A DNA stretch of 64,000 bases from Rhodeus uyekii (Eukaryota; Chordata; Actinopteri; Cypriniformes; Acheilognathidae): assembly GCA_037043235.1 (NCBI GenBank), contig JAWRVZ010000243.1:1-64000 (forward strand). The letters run 5' to 3'. Shown in pieces: positions 24,143-36,918 of this stretch; within the stretch, counting starts at the first letter, position 1, and every line of letters begins with the position of its first letter. A program made the translations under genes and the position numbers. The notes beneath the pieces are model-generated. The model was not told the origin of the DNA. It saw only the letters and a program-made list of their open reading frames with translations, and searched no databases.

Positions 24143-26904
24143 TTAGTGGTGCTCGCCTCGAGCACTACTATTACTATCTTACCAAGCCTATAATAAGGAT
24201 GCTGATACCACCAAATTTTCGGAGCGCTCCTCCTCCTAGAGCGTTGGTCCCAGACCCATGAATGAGGCGTCAAAACGTGCGGCCTATTGAGGAGAGGTAT
24301 GCTATATCTTTTGTAAGCGATCGGGGGTACGATGGTCGCCCCAGGGGCGAAAAAGCAGCCAAAAAAATGCATAGACAACGCATTGCCACAAACTTTGATG
24401 ATTAATAACTCGGAGCGAGAAATTTGTAAAAAGATGAAACTCGCCACATTTGAAGAGGCTGGCAGGCTCTGTGAGAACATACCATACAATGGGGTAAAAG
24501 TTGCACCCCTGGGGTGCTAGAGCTGCCCAAACTTGCCCCCATAGACCTCAATGTTGTTTATTATTATTATTCTTCCACTTTTTTTTCGGCGCGCTACTCC
24601 TCCTAGGGCGTTTGTCCTAGACTCATGAGTGAGGCATCAAATCGTGCGGCCTATTGAGGAGAGGTGTGCTATATCTTTTCTAAGAGATCGGGGGTACGAT
24701 GTTCGCCCCAGGGGCGACCAAACAGCCGAAAAAACGCATAGACAATGCATTGCGACCAACTTTGACGATTAATATCTCGGAGCGAGAAATTTGTAAAAAG
24801 ATGAAACTCGCCACATTTGAAGAGGCTGGCAGGCTCTGTAAGAACATACCAAAAAATGGGGTAAAAGTTGCACCCCTGGGGTGCTAGAGCTGCCCAAACG
24901 CGCCCCCATAGACATCCATGTTAACGGAAATCCTAGAAGAGTATTTATACGCGTTGCAAACGACTTTGACAATTAATAACTCGGAGCGAGAAATTTGTAA
25001 AATGACGAAACTCGCCACATTTGAAGAGGGTGGATGGCTCTGTGAGACCATACCAAAAAATGGGGTAAAAGTTGCACCCCTGGGGTGCTAGAGCTCCCAA
25101 ACTTTCCCCATTGAAATGAATGGGGAAAACCGTCCCATGAAACACCATCTACTATGTGCATAGGGATTTTGAATTGAACATAGCTCTGCAGCACAGCGTC
25201 ATAGAGACAAGGGGGAGGGCTCATTTTACTCAGGCGACCAATGAGTGTCTCAGGATCACTGGAGAGCTATTAAGCCACGCCCTAGCAACCATTTAGAGCA
25301 CCTTAGCAACCCATCCCATAGACTTCCATTCAAATTGATCGACTCCTATCTCTGGATAGAAAAGTCATAGAAATTTGAGGGTGGGCTCGTTTGACTCGGG
25401 GCAGCAAACTGCCAATCACCAACGTCTTGAACACTTCCTAGCCACGCCCTAGCAACCATTTTGGATCACCTAAGCAACCAAATACAAAGTGAGATATCTT
25501 CGGTTCTGAATGTCGTAGAGGCATTCTGGTTGGTTTATATCGTTCATACTCATAAGGAGCCTTTGGAGTAACATGACTGGCAGGTACCAAGCCACTCCTT
25601 AGCAACCAAACAGAGTACCCTAGCAACCGTTTAGCCAGACCCATATCTCTGCTTCTGAGTATCGTAGAGACATGGGGGTTGGCTCTATTGGCTCATGCTA
25701 GCAAACAGGACTTCCAACATGCTACATATGCTAGCAGTGAATAGATACATGCTAATAGTGATTAACTAAGTGTTAAATTATGCTAATAATGCCAACGAAA
25801 CCCCCCATAACACCTAATAACCACCTAGAAATGGCCCAGGACACCCTAGATGAGCCCTAACAACCACCTAGCATAACCCTAGTAACCAACCAGTTAACCT
25901 AGTGACACCTTAGCAACCGCGTAGTCACCACTCTGGTTACCCTAGCAACCGCATAGCAACATCTTAGCAACCACTCTGGTTACCCTGGCAACTGCCTAGC
26001 AACCACTCTGGTTACCCTAGCAACCACCTAGCAACCAGCCCGGTTACCCTAGCAACTGCCTAGCAACCGCCTAGCAACCACTCTGGTTACCCTAGCAACC
26101 ACCTAGCAACCGCTCAGTTTACCCTAGCAACCACCTAGCAACACCATAGCAACCACTCTGATTACCCTAGCAACTGCCTAGGAACCACTCTTTTTACCCT
26201 TAGCAACCGCATAGCAACACCTTAGCAACCACTCTGGTTACCCTAGCAACCACCTAGCAACACCCTGGCAACCACTCAGTTTACCCTAGCAACCACCTAG
26301 CAACACCTTAGCAACCACTCTGGTTATCCTAGCAACCACCTAGCAACCACCCCGGTTACCCTAGCAACTGCCTAGCAACCGCCTAACAACCACTCCGGTT
26401 ACCCTAGCAACCACCTAGCAACACCTTAGCAACCACTCTGGTTATCCTAGCAACCACCTAGCAACCACCCCGGTTACCCTAGCAACTGCCTAGCAACCGC
26501 CTAACAACCACTCCGGTTACCCTAGCAACCACCTAGCAACACCATAGCAACCACTCTGATTACCCTAACAACAGCCTAGCAACCACTCTGGTTACCCTAG
26601 CAACTGCCTAGCAACCGCCTAGCGACGACTCCGGTTACCCTAGCAACCACCTAGCAACACCATAGCAACCACTCTGATTACACTAGCAACAGCCTAGCAA
26701 CCACTCTAGGTAACCCTAGCAACCGCCTAGCAACACCTTAGCAACCATCCCAGTTACCCTAGCAAACACCTAGCAACCACCCTGGTTACCCTAGCAACTG
26801 CCTAGCAACATCATGGTTACCCTAGCTACTGCCTCACCTGGCCCGGGGCGGATTTTGCCACTGCGAGCACCACTCACATTTTCTTCAGGAAATGTACATT
26901 CTAG
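24143..26904 (+). mobile_element. Helentron-like (HINE) unit A13, long type, near-copy of A3/A4
   Basis: Complete unit (5' TTAGTGGTGCTCGCC, 3' CTAG at 26901-26904) with two heads. The body is almost identical to that of A2-A4 although it sits about 19.5 kb away, with D and short units in between. It thus preserves the undeleted form of the A3 arrangement. Confidence 0.8.
25857..26836 (+). repeat. CTAGCAAC minisatellite in unit A13
   Basis: Same variant order as in A1, A2 and A4, lacking one internal segment near 26,270. Confidence 0.9.
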
Positions 26905-28933
26905 TTAGTGGTGCTCGCCTCGAGCACTACTATTACTATCTTACCAAGCCAATAATAATGATGGTGATTCCACCGCGCTCCTGTTCCTAGAGCGTTTGTC
27001 CCAGACCCATAAATGAGGCGTCAAAACGTGCGGCCTATTGAGGAGAGGTGTGCTATATCTTTTGTAAGCGATCGAGGGTATGATGGTCACCCCAGGGGTG
27101 AAAAAGCAGCCAAAAAAAACGCATAGACAACGCATTGCTACAAACTTTGATGATTAATAACTCTGAGTGAGGAATTTGTAAAAAGATGAAACTTGCCACA
27201 TTTGAAGAGGCTGGCAGGCTCTGTAAGAACATACCACACAATATGGTAAAAGTTACACCCCTGGGGTGCTACAGCTGCCCAAACTTGCCCCATAGACACC
27301 AATGTTATTTATTATTTTTCTTCTTATTATTCTTCTTCCACTTTTTTTTCGGCGCGCTACTCCTCCTAGGGCGTTTGTCCTAGACTCATGAATGAGGCTT
27401 CAAAACGTGTGGCCTATTGAGGAGAGGTGTGCTATATCTTTTATAAGAGATCGGGGGTACGATGTTCGCCCCAGGGGCGAAAAAGGAGCGAAAAAAAACG
27501 CATAGACAACGCATTGAAATCAACTTTGACGATTAATATCTTGGAGCGAGAAATTTGTAAAAAGATGAAACTCACCACATTTGAAGAGGCTGGCAGGCTC
27601 TGTAAGAACATACCAAAAAATGGGGTAAAAGTTGCACCCCTGGGGTGCTAGAGCTGCCCAAACGCGCCCCCATAGACATCAATGAAAACGGAAATCCTAG
27701 AAGAGTATTTATACGCGTTGCAAACGACTTTGACGATTAATAACTCGGAGCGAGAAATTTGTAAAAAGACGAAACTCGCCACATTTGAAGAGGGTGGATG
27801 GCTCTGTGAGAACATACCACAAAATGGGGTAAAAGTTGCACCCCTGGGGTGCTAGAGCCCCCAAACTTTCCCCATTGAAATGAATGGGGAAAACCGTCCC
27901 ATGAAACGCCATCTACTATGTGCATAGGGATTTTGAATTGAACATAGCTCTGCAGCACAGCGTCACAGAAACAAGGGGGAGGGCTCATTTTACTCAGGCG
28001 ACCAATGAGTGTCTCAGGATCACTGGGAAGCTATTAAGCCACGCCCTAGCAACCATTTAGAGCACCTTAGCAACCCATCCCATAGACTTCCATTCAAATG
28101 GATCGACTTCTATCTCTGGATAGAACAGTCATAGAAATTTGAGGGTGGGCTCGTTTGACTCGGAGCAGCAAACTGCCAATCACAAACGTCTCCAACACTT
28201 CCTAGCCACGCCCTAGCAACCATTATGGAGCACCTTAGAAACCAAATACAAAGTGAGATATCTTCAGTTCTGAATGTCGTAGAGGCATTCTGGTTGGTTT
28301 ATATCGTTCATACTCACAAGGAGCCTTTGGAGTGACATAAATGGCAGCTGCAAAGCCACTCCTTAGCAACCAAATAGCGTACCCTAGCAACCATTTAGCC
28401 AGACCTATAACTCCGCATCAGAAAGTGGTACAGACATGGGAGATGGGTCAATTTGACAATCAGCCTTTGGAGTAACATCACTGGCAGCTGCCAAGCTACT
28501 CCTTAGCAACCAAACAGAGTACCCTAGCAACCATTTAGCCAGACCTATGTCTCTGCATCAGAAAGTCGTACAGACATGGGGGTTGGGTCTATTTGACAAT
28601 CAGCCTTTGGAGTAACATCACCTCGAGCTGAAAAGCCACTCCTTAGCAACCAAATAGTTTACCCTAGCAACCATTTAGCCAGACCCATATCTCTGCTTCT
28701 AAGCGTCATAGAGACATGGGGGTTGGCTCTATTGACTCATGCTAGCAAACAGGACTTCCTACATGCTACATATGCTAGTAGTGAATAGCTACATGCTAAT
28801 AGTGCCTAGCTAAGTGTTAGATTATGCTAATAATGCCATAGAAACCACCCAGAACAGCAGCCGCACCAGGCCCGGGGCGGATTTTGCCACTGCGAGCACC
28901 ACTCACATTTTCTTCAGGAAATGTACATTCTAG
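26905..28933 (+). mobile_element. Helentron-like unit A14, short type
   Basis: 5' TTAGTGGTGCTCGCC, 3' CTAG at 28930-28933. It has ~140-bp CCACTCCTTAGCAACC repeats at 28,345-28,700 and the short-type pre-terminal sequence CAGCAGCCGCACCAGGCC. Confidence 0.75.
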
Positions 28934-31490
28934 TTAGTGGTGCTCGCCTCGAGCACTACTATTACTATCTTACCAAGCCTATAATAATAATGGTGATACC
29001 ACCAAATTTTCGGAGCGCTCCTCCTCCTAGAGCGTTGGTCCCAGACCCATGAATGAGGCGTCAAAACGTGCGGCCGATTGAGGAGAGTGGTGCTCTATCT
29101 TTTGTAAGCGATCGGGGGTACGATGGTCGCCCCAGGGGCGAAAAAGCAGCCGAAAAAACGCATAGACAACGCATTGCCACAAACTTTGATGATTAATAAC
29201 TCGGAGTGAGGAATTTGTAAAAAGATGAAACTCGCCACATTTGTAGAGGCTGGCAGGCTCTCTAAGAACATACCAAAAAATGGGGTAAAAGTTGCACCCC
29301 TGGGGTGCTACAGCTGCCCAAACTTGCCCCCATAGACCTCAATGTTATTTATTATTATTATTATTCCACTTTTTTTTCGGCGCGCTACTCCTCCTAGGGC
29401 GTTTGTCCTAGACCCATGAATGAGGCATCAACACATGCAGCCTATTGAGGAGAGGTGTGCTATATCTTTTCTAAGCGATCGGGGGTACGATGTTCGCCCC
29501 AGGGGCGATCAAACAGGCGAAAAAACGCATAGACAATGCATTGCGACCAACTTTGACGATTAATAACTCGGAGTGAGGAATTTGTAAAAAGATGAAACTT
29601 GCCACATTTGTAGAGGCTGGCAGGTTCTGTAAGAACATACCAAAAAATGGGGGAAAAGTTGCACCCCTGGGGTGCTAGAGCTGCCCAAACGTGCCCCCAT
29701 AGACATCAATGTTAACGGAAATCCTAGAAGAGTATTTATACGCGGTGCAAACGACTTTGACGATTAATAACTCGGAGCGAGAAATTTGTAAAAAGACGAA
29801 ACTCGCCACATCTGAAGAGGGTGGATGGCTCTGTGCGAACATACCACAAAATGGGGTAAAAGTTGCACCCCTGGGGTGCTAGAGCTCCCAAACTTTCCCC
29901 ATTGAAATGAATGGGGAAAACCGTCCCATGAAACACCATCTAATACGTGCATAGGGATTTTGAATTGAACATAGCTCTGCAGCACAGCGTCACAGAAACA
30001 AGGGGGAGGGCTCATTTTACTCAGGCGACCAATGAGTGTCTCAGGATCACTGGGAAGCTATCAAGCCACGCCCTAGCAACCATTTAGAGCACCTTAGCAA
30101 CCCATCCCATAGACTTCCATTCAAATTGATTGACTCCTATCTCTGGATAGAAAAGTCATAGAAATTTGAGGGTGGGCTCGTTTGACTCGGGGAAGCAAAC
30201 TGCCAATCACCAACGTCTTCAACACTTCCTAGCCACGCCCTAGCAACCATTATGGAGCACCTTAGCAACCAAATACAAAGTGAGATATCTTCAGTTCTGA
30301 ATGTCGAAGAGGCATTCTGGTTGGTTTATATCGTTCATACTCATAAGGAGCCTTTGGAGTGACATCACTGGCAGACCCATAGCCACTCCTTAGCAACCAA
30401 ACAGAGTACCTTAGCAACCATTTAGCCAGTCCTATATCTTTGCATCAGAAAGTGGTACAAACATGGGGGTTGGGTCTATTTGACAATCAGCCTTTGGAGT
30501 AACATCACTGGCAGCTGCATTGCCATTCCTTAGCAACCAAACAGAGTACCCTAGCAACCGTTTAGCCAGACCTATATCTTTGCTTCTGAGCGTCGTAGAG
30601 ACATGGGGGTTGGCTCTATTGAATCACGCTAGCAAACAGGACTTCCTTCATGCTACATATGCTAGCAGTGAATAGCTACATGCTAATAGTGATTAACTAA
30701 GTGTTAAATTATGCTAATAATGCCATAGAAACCCCCCAAAACACCTAATAACCACCTAGAAACAGCCCAGGACACCCTAGATGAGCCTTAACAACCACCT
30801 AGCATAACCCTAGTAACCAACCAGTTAGCCTAGTCACACCTTAGCAATCGCCTAGGAACCACTCTGGTTACCCTAGCAACCGCCTAGCAACACCATAGCA
30901 ACCACTCTGATTACCCTAGCAACCACCTAGCAACCACCCCGGTTACCCTAGCAACTGCCTAGCAACCGCCTAGCAACCACTCCGGTTACCCTAGCAACCA
31001 CCTAGCAACACCCTGGCAACCACTCAGTTTACCCTAGCAACCACCTAGCAACACCATAGCAACCACTCTGATTACCCTAGCAACAGCCTAGCAACCACTC
31101 TGGTTACCCTAGCAACCACCTAGCAACACCATAGCAACCACTCTTATTACCCTAGCAACCACCTAGCAACCACCCCGGTTACCCTAGCAACTGCCCAGCA
31201 ACCGCCTAGCAACCACTCCGGTTACCCTAGCAACCACCTAGCAACACCCTGGCAACCACTCAGTTTACCCTAGCAACCACCTAGCAACACCATAGCAACC
31301 ACTCTGATTACCCTAGCAACAGCCTAGCAACCATTCCAGTTACCCTAGCAAACACCTAGCAACCACCCTGGTTACCCTAGCAACTGCCTAGCAACATCAT
31401 GGTTACCCTAGCTACTGCCTCACCTGGCCCGGGGCGGATTTTGCCACTGCGAGCACCACTCACATTTTCTTCAGGAAATGTACATTCTAG
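28934..31490 (+). mobile_element. Helentron-like (HINE) unit A15, long type
   Basis: 5' TTAGTGGTGCTCGCC, 3' CTAG at 31487-31490, two heads and a minisatellite. The minisatellite contains a partial internal duplication around the CACTCAGTTTACC variant. Confidence 0.75.
30788..31420 (+). repeat. CTAGCAAC minisatellite in unit A15
   Basis: A block of about 200 bp appears twice in succession (near 30,900 and 31,140), which shows the array expanding by duplication of long segments. Confidence 0.85.
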
Positions 31491-32191
31491 TGTTGTAATT
31501 ACTATTCTCCTAAACCAACCTTTGGCGCGCTACTCCTTGGGCACCGTTGGTCATAGACCTACAAAAGAGATGTCAAATCGTGCGGCTTATTGAGGAGAGG
31601 TGTGCTATATCTTTTCTAAGCGATCAGGCGTACGATGTTCGTTTTGTCCCACGAAAAATCAGCCGAAAAAAGCCCCATTGACTTAACATGGCACAAATAT
31701 TTGTAAAATCATATCTTTGGTTCTGAAGGTCGTAGAGGCTCGGGACTGGGCTCGTTTGACTCAGCCTATCAAGCAGTGAATAAGTAGTGACATACCATCT
31801 TCATAGCCAAGCCTTAACAACCATTTACAGCACCCTAGCAACCGTAAAACAACGCTTACAAGCCATATTTCAGTACTGGAATGTTGTAAAAGCACAGAGT
31901 TTGAACTTTCAAGCTCAGACTGCCAAATAGTCTTTAGATATGGATAGATATCAGATAGATAGATATTAGATAGATATCATCCCATAAACTGTATGACCAC
32001 ACCATAGCAACCATATAGAGTGCCGTAGCAACCATACAAACACATGAATCAGCCATATCTCAACACCAGAACATCGTACAGACATGGCGGTGGGGTCTCT
32101 CTGTTTCTCCGACACTGCTGCATGTGGCCCGGGCCCGAATTCTGCCACTGCGAGCACCACTCACATTTTCTTCAGGAAATGTACATTCTAG
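31491..32191 (+). mobile_element. Short 'D' unit with an inserted GATA microsatellite (701 bp)
   Basis: D unit as at 20,700, but with a GATAGATA/TAGATAGA tract at about 31,938-31,978. The net length gain is 29 bp. 3' CTAG is at 32188-32191. Confidence 0.75.
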
Positions 32192-34525
32192 TTAGTGGTG
32201 CTCGCCTCGAGCACTACTATTACTATCTTACCAAGCCTATAATAAGGATGCTGATACCACCAAATTTTCTGCGCGCTCCTCCTCCTAGAGCGTTGGTCCC
32301 AGACCCGTGAATGAGGCGTCAAAACGTGCGGCCTATTGAGGAGAGGTGAGCTATATCTTTTGTAAGCGATCGGGGGTACGATGGTCGCCCCAGGGGCGAA
32401 AAAGCAGCCAAAAAAACGCATAGACAACGCATTGCCACAAACTTTGATGATTAATAACTCTGAGTGAGAAATTTGTAAAAAGATGAAACTCGCCACATTT
32501 GAAGAGGCTGGCAGGCTCTGTGAGAACATACCACACAATGGGGTAAAAGTTGCACCCCTGGGGTGCTAGAGCTGCCCAAACTTGCCCCCATAGACCTCAA
32601 TGTTATTTATTATTATTTTTATTCTTCCACTTTTTTTCGGCGCGCTACTCCTCCTAGGCCGTTTGTCCTAGACTCATGAGTGAGGCATCAAATCGTGCGG
32701 CCTATTGAGGAGAGGTGTGCTATATCTTTTCTAAGAGATCGGGGGTACGATGTTCGCCCCAGGGGCGATAAAACAGGCGAAAAAACGCATAGACAATGCA
32801 TTGCGACCAACTTTGACGATTAATAACTCGGAGTGAGAAATTTGTAAAAAGACGAAACTCTCCACATTTGTAGAGGCTGGCAGGCTCTGTAAGGACATAC
32901 CAAAAAATGGGGTAAAAGTTGCACCCCTGGGGTGCCAGAGCTGCCCAAACACGCCCCCATAGACATCAATGAAAACGGAAATCCTAGAAGAGTATTTATA
33001 CGCGTTGCAAACGACTTTGACGATTAATAACTCGGAGCGAGAAATTTGTAAAAAGACGAAACTCGCCACATTTGAAGAGGGTGGATGGCTCTGTGAGAAC
33101 ATACCACAAAAGTGGGTAAAAGTTGCACCCCTGGGGTACTAGAGCTCCCAAACTTTCCCCATTGAAATGAATGGGGAAAACCGTCCCATGAAACACCATC
33201 TACTATGTGCATAGGGATTTTGAATTGAACATAGCTCTGCAGCACAGCGTCACAGAGACAAGGGGGAGGGCTCATTTTACTCAGGCGACCAATGAGTGTC
33301 TCAGGATCACTGGGAAGCTATCAAGCCACGCCCTAGCAACCATTTAGAGCACCTTAGCAACCCATCCCATAGACTTCCATTCAAATTGATCGACTTCTAT
33401 CTCTGGATAGAACAGTCAAAGAAATTTGAGGGTGGGCTCGTTTGAATCGGGGCAGCAAACTGCCAATCACCAACGTCTTCAACACTTCCTAGCCACGCCC
33501 TAGCAACCATTATGGAGCACCTTAGCAACCAAATACAAAATGAGATATCTTCAGTTCTGAATGCCGTAGAGGCATTCTGGTTGGTTTATATTGTTCATAC
33601 TCATAAGGAGCCTTTGGAGTGACATCACTGAAAGACCCATAGCCACTCCTTAGCAACCAAACAGAGTACCCTAGCAACCATTTAGCCATTCCTATATCTC
33701 TGCATCAGAAAGTCGTAGAGACATGGGAGTTGGGTCAATTTGACAATCAGCCTTTGGAGTAACATGACTGTCAGGTACCAAGCCACTCCTTAGCAACCAA
33801 ACAGAGTACCCTAGCAACCGTTTAGCCAGACCCATATCTCTGCTTCTGAGTATCGTAGAGACATGGGGGTTGGCTCTATTGGCTCATGCTAGCAAACAAG
33901 ACTTCCAACATGCTACATATGCTAGCAGTGAATAGCTACATGCTAATAGTGATTAACTAAGTGTTAAATTATGCTAATAATGCCCTAGAAACCCCCTATA
34001 ACACCTAATAACCACCTAGAAACGGCCCAGGACACCCCAGATGAGCCATAACAACCACCTAGCATAACCCTAGTAACCAACCAGTTAGCCTAGTCACACC
34101 TTAGCAATCGCCTAGGAACCACTCTGGTTACCCTAGCAACCGCCTAGCAACACCATAGCAACCACTCTGATTACCCTAGCAACCACCTAGCAACCACCCC
34201 GGTTTCCCTAGCAACTGCCTAGCAACCGCCTAGCAACCACTCCGGTTACCCTAGCAACCACCTAGCAACACCATAGCAACCACTCTGATTACCCTAGCAA
34301 CAGCCTAGCAACCACTCTGGTTACCCTAGCAACCACCTAGCAACACCATAGCAACCACCCTGGTTACCCTAGCAACCACATAGCAACACCTTAGCAACCA
34401 TCCCAATTACCCTAGCAACTGCCTAGCAACATCATGGTTACCCTAGCTACTGCCTCACCTGGACCGGGGCGGATTTTGCCACTGCGAGCACCACTCACAT
34501 TTTCTTCAGGAAATGTACATTCTAG
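32192..34525 (+). mobile_element. Helentron-like (HINE) unit A17, long type, near-copy of A8
   Basis: It is colinear with 16,353-18,686 at a constant offset of 15,839 and has identical length. 3' CTAG is at 34522-34525. Confidence 0.8.
34048..34457 (+). repeat. CTAGCAAC minisatellite in unit A17
   Basis: Counterpart of the array at 18,210-18,619. Confidence 0.9.
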
Positions 34526-35197
34526 TGTTGTAATTACTATTCTCCTAAACCAACCTTCGGCGCGCTACTCCTCAGGCACCGTTGGTCGTAGACCCACAAA
34601 AGAGATGTCAAATCGTGCGGCTTATTGAGGAGAGGTGTGCTATATATTTTCTAAGCGATCAGGCGTACGATGTTCGTTTTGTCCCACGAAAAATCAGCCG
34701 AAAAAAGCCCCATTGACTTAACATGGGACAAATATTTGTAAAATCATATCTTTTGTTCTGAAGGTCGTAGAGGCTCGGGACTGGGCTCGTTTGACTCGGC
34801 CTATCAAGCAGTGAAGAAGTAGTGACATACCATCTTCATAGCCAAGCCTTAACAACCATTTACAGCACCCTAGCAACCGTAAAACAACGCTTACAAGCCA
34901 TATTTCAGTACTGGAATGTTGCAGAAGCACAGAGTTTGATCTTTTAAGCTCAGATTGTAAAACAGTCTTTAGATATCATCCCATGAACTGTATGACCACA
35001 CCATAGCAACCATATAGAGTGCCCTAGCAACAACAAAAACACATGAATCAGCCATATCTCAGCATCAAAACATCGTACAGACATGGTGGTTGGCTCTCTG
35101 GCAATGTTGTCCGACACCACCGCATCTGGTTGCATCCGGGCCGAATATTGCCACTGCGAGCACCACTCACATTTTCTTCAGGAAATGTACATTCTAG
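34526..35197 (+). mobile_element. Short 672-bp 'D' unit, fourth copy
   Basis: Starts TGTTGTAATTACTATTCTCC and ends with CTAG at 35194-35197. Same length as the copies at 20,700 and 23,471. Confidence 0.75.
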
Positions 35198-35657
35198 TTA
35201 GTGGTGCTCGCCTCGAGCACTACTATTACTATCTTACCAAGCCTATAATAATGATGCTGATACCACCAAAAATTCGGCACGCTCCTCCTCCTAGAGCGTT
35301 GGTCCCAGACCCATGAATGAGGCGTCAAAACGTGCGGCCGATTGAGGAGAGTGGTGCTCTATCTTTTGTAAGCGATCGGGGGTACGATGGTCGCCCCAGG
35401 GGCGAAAAAGCAGCCGAAAAAACGCATAGACAACGCATTGCCACAAACTTTGATGATTAATAACTCGGAGCGAGAAATTTGTAAAAAGATGAAACTCGCC
35501 ACATTTGAAGAGGCTGGCAGGCTCTGTGAGAACATACCACACAATGGGGTAAAAGTTGCACCCCTGGGGTGCTAGAGCTGCCCAAACTTGCCCCCATAGA
35601 CCTCAATGTTATTTATTATTATTTTTATTCTTCCACTTTTTTTCGGCGCGCTACTCC
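35198..35657 (+). mobile_element. Family A head, truncated at an inversion breakpoint (A19)
   Basis: Normal 5' end and first head. The second head stops right after CGGCGCGCTACTCCT, where minus-oriented family B sequence begins. Six-base arms GTAACA and TGTTAC around a 6-nt loop mark the junction (35,658-35,675). Confidence 0.7.
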
Positions 35658-36742
35658 TGTAACAATAAAATGTTACTAGGTAGTTGTGAGGTCTTCTGGG
35701 TAGTTACTATGGCATTCCTAGCACAATTTAACACTTAGCTAACCACTATTAGCATGTAGCTATTCACTGCTAGCATATGTACCATGTTGGAAGTCCTGTT
35801 TGCTAGCATGAGTCAATAGACCCAACCCCCATGTCTCTACGATGCTCGGATCCAGAGATATAGGTCTGGCTAAACGGTTGCTAGGGTACTCTGTTTGGTT
35901 GTTAGGGAGTGGCTTCATAATGATCCTGAGACAGTCATTGGTTACCTGATTAAAAAGAGCCCTCCCCCTTGAGTGTACGATACTGTGATACAGTTATGTT
36001 CAATACAAAATCCCTGTGCAAGTTACCATGAAACATGAAGGGAATGAAACAGGAAACAGGAAGTGCAAGCACTTCCTGTTTCCTGTCATTTGCCATATTA
36101 GGTAGAATGGCATTATCACTGATTCTGATTGGATGAGAAACAGTTGATAGAACCGCCCCTTCACTGACTCTCAGCAGCTGCAGTGTTTAGATTTGAATTT
36201 TGACAGTTGGATTTTGAAATATCTGAACATTCCGCAATGCAAAGTCAATGGGACTTTTTTGGGGGCTTTTTTCGCCATTTTTAGGAAAACCGTAGGTCCG
36301 ATCCCTTAGAAAAGATATAGCACACTATTTCAGAACAGGCCTGCGGCCTGTTCTGATTTTGGGGTCTGTAGCACCAAAGCTGTAGGTCGAGTTAGAGTCA
36401 GAAAAAGGGTCTCAGAAGATTAATAATAATAATAAGTTTAAGTCGAACAACAGTAAGTTGGCTGCTTCTCAGCCAACTTAATAAGTTTATTAGCATTTCA
36501 ATATGTTGGCTGCTTCTCAGCCAACTTAATAATAAAAATAAGTTTATTAGCATTTCAATATGTTGGCTGCTTCTCAGCCAACTTAATAAGTTTATAACAA
36601 CATCAGTAAGTTGGCTGCTTCTCAGCAACTTAAAAATAATAACTATATAGTTTATTAGAATTTCAATATGTTGGCTGCTTCTCAGCCAACTTAATAAGTT
36701 TATTAGCATTTCAATATGTTGGCTGCTTCTCAGCCAACTTAA
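35658..36742 (-). mobile_element. Family B element in inverted orientation, 3' part missing
   Basis: Read on the minus strand from 36,742 it has six tandem copies of the family B 5' terminus (AAGTTGGCTG hairpin, 36,430-36,742), a TTATTATT run, the B head with the TCAGAACAGGCC palindrome, and the body with the ACAGGAAACAGGAAGTGC palindrome (36,049-36,086). It stops where the minisatellite would begin. The plus-strand counterparts are at 46,452 onward and 48,040-48,700. Confidence 0.75.
36430..36742 (-). repeat. Six tandem copies of the family B 5' terminus (inverted)
   Basis: Each copy contains TTGGCTGCTTCTCAGCCAA, a hairpin with a 10-bp stem in complete copies. Most are spaced about 48 bp apart by AATAAGTTTATTAGCATTTC-type linker. 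One copy lacks a C in the stem (near 36,625). Confidence 0.8.
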
Positions 36743-36918
36743 CTAGATAGAGGAAGTTTATTTTATAAACTTCAGTTGGCTTGAGAAAGCCCAGCCTGAA
36801 AGTTTAAATTAGTTGTAAAAGCTTCAAGCTTAAAAAGTTTTGAGAGTTTAAACTTTAAAACATGTCGCTAACAAGATTTATTTGGAGATTACTGATGATT
36901 CAGTTGGTCAGTGAATGG
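36743..36918 (-). mobile_element. Family C 3' end fragment, inverted
   Basis: On the minus strand this ends with the family C subterminal repeat, a hairpin with arms GAAGTTTA and TAAACTTC (36,753-36,773), then CTAG (36,743-36,746). It mirrors 46,275-46,451 on the plus strand. Confidence 0.75.

Noticed and set aside
4648..26904. Near-identical blocks as pure assembly duplication
   Set aside because: Possible but not favoured: the copies differ by distinct deletions (near 6,665 and 6,995) and substitutions and have different neighbours. Long-read coverage would decide.
2088..33275. Recurring 60-150-codon open frames in family A units, many on the minus strand
   Set aside because: They recur because the repeat recurs. 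Overlapping frames are open on both strands at the same place, lengths differ between copies, and no known domain is recognisable.
36398..36709. 103-codon minus-strand frame rich in LLSWLRSSQ repeats
   Set aside because: It is a translation of the tandem family B 5' termini. The periodicity comes from the 48-bp DNA repeat.
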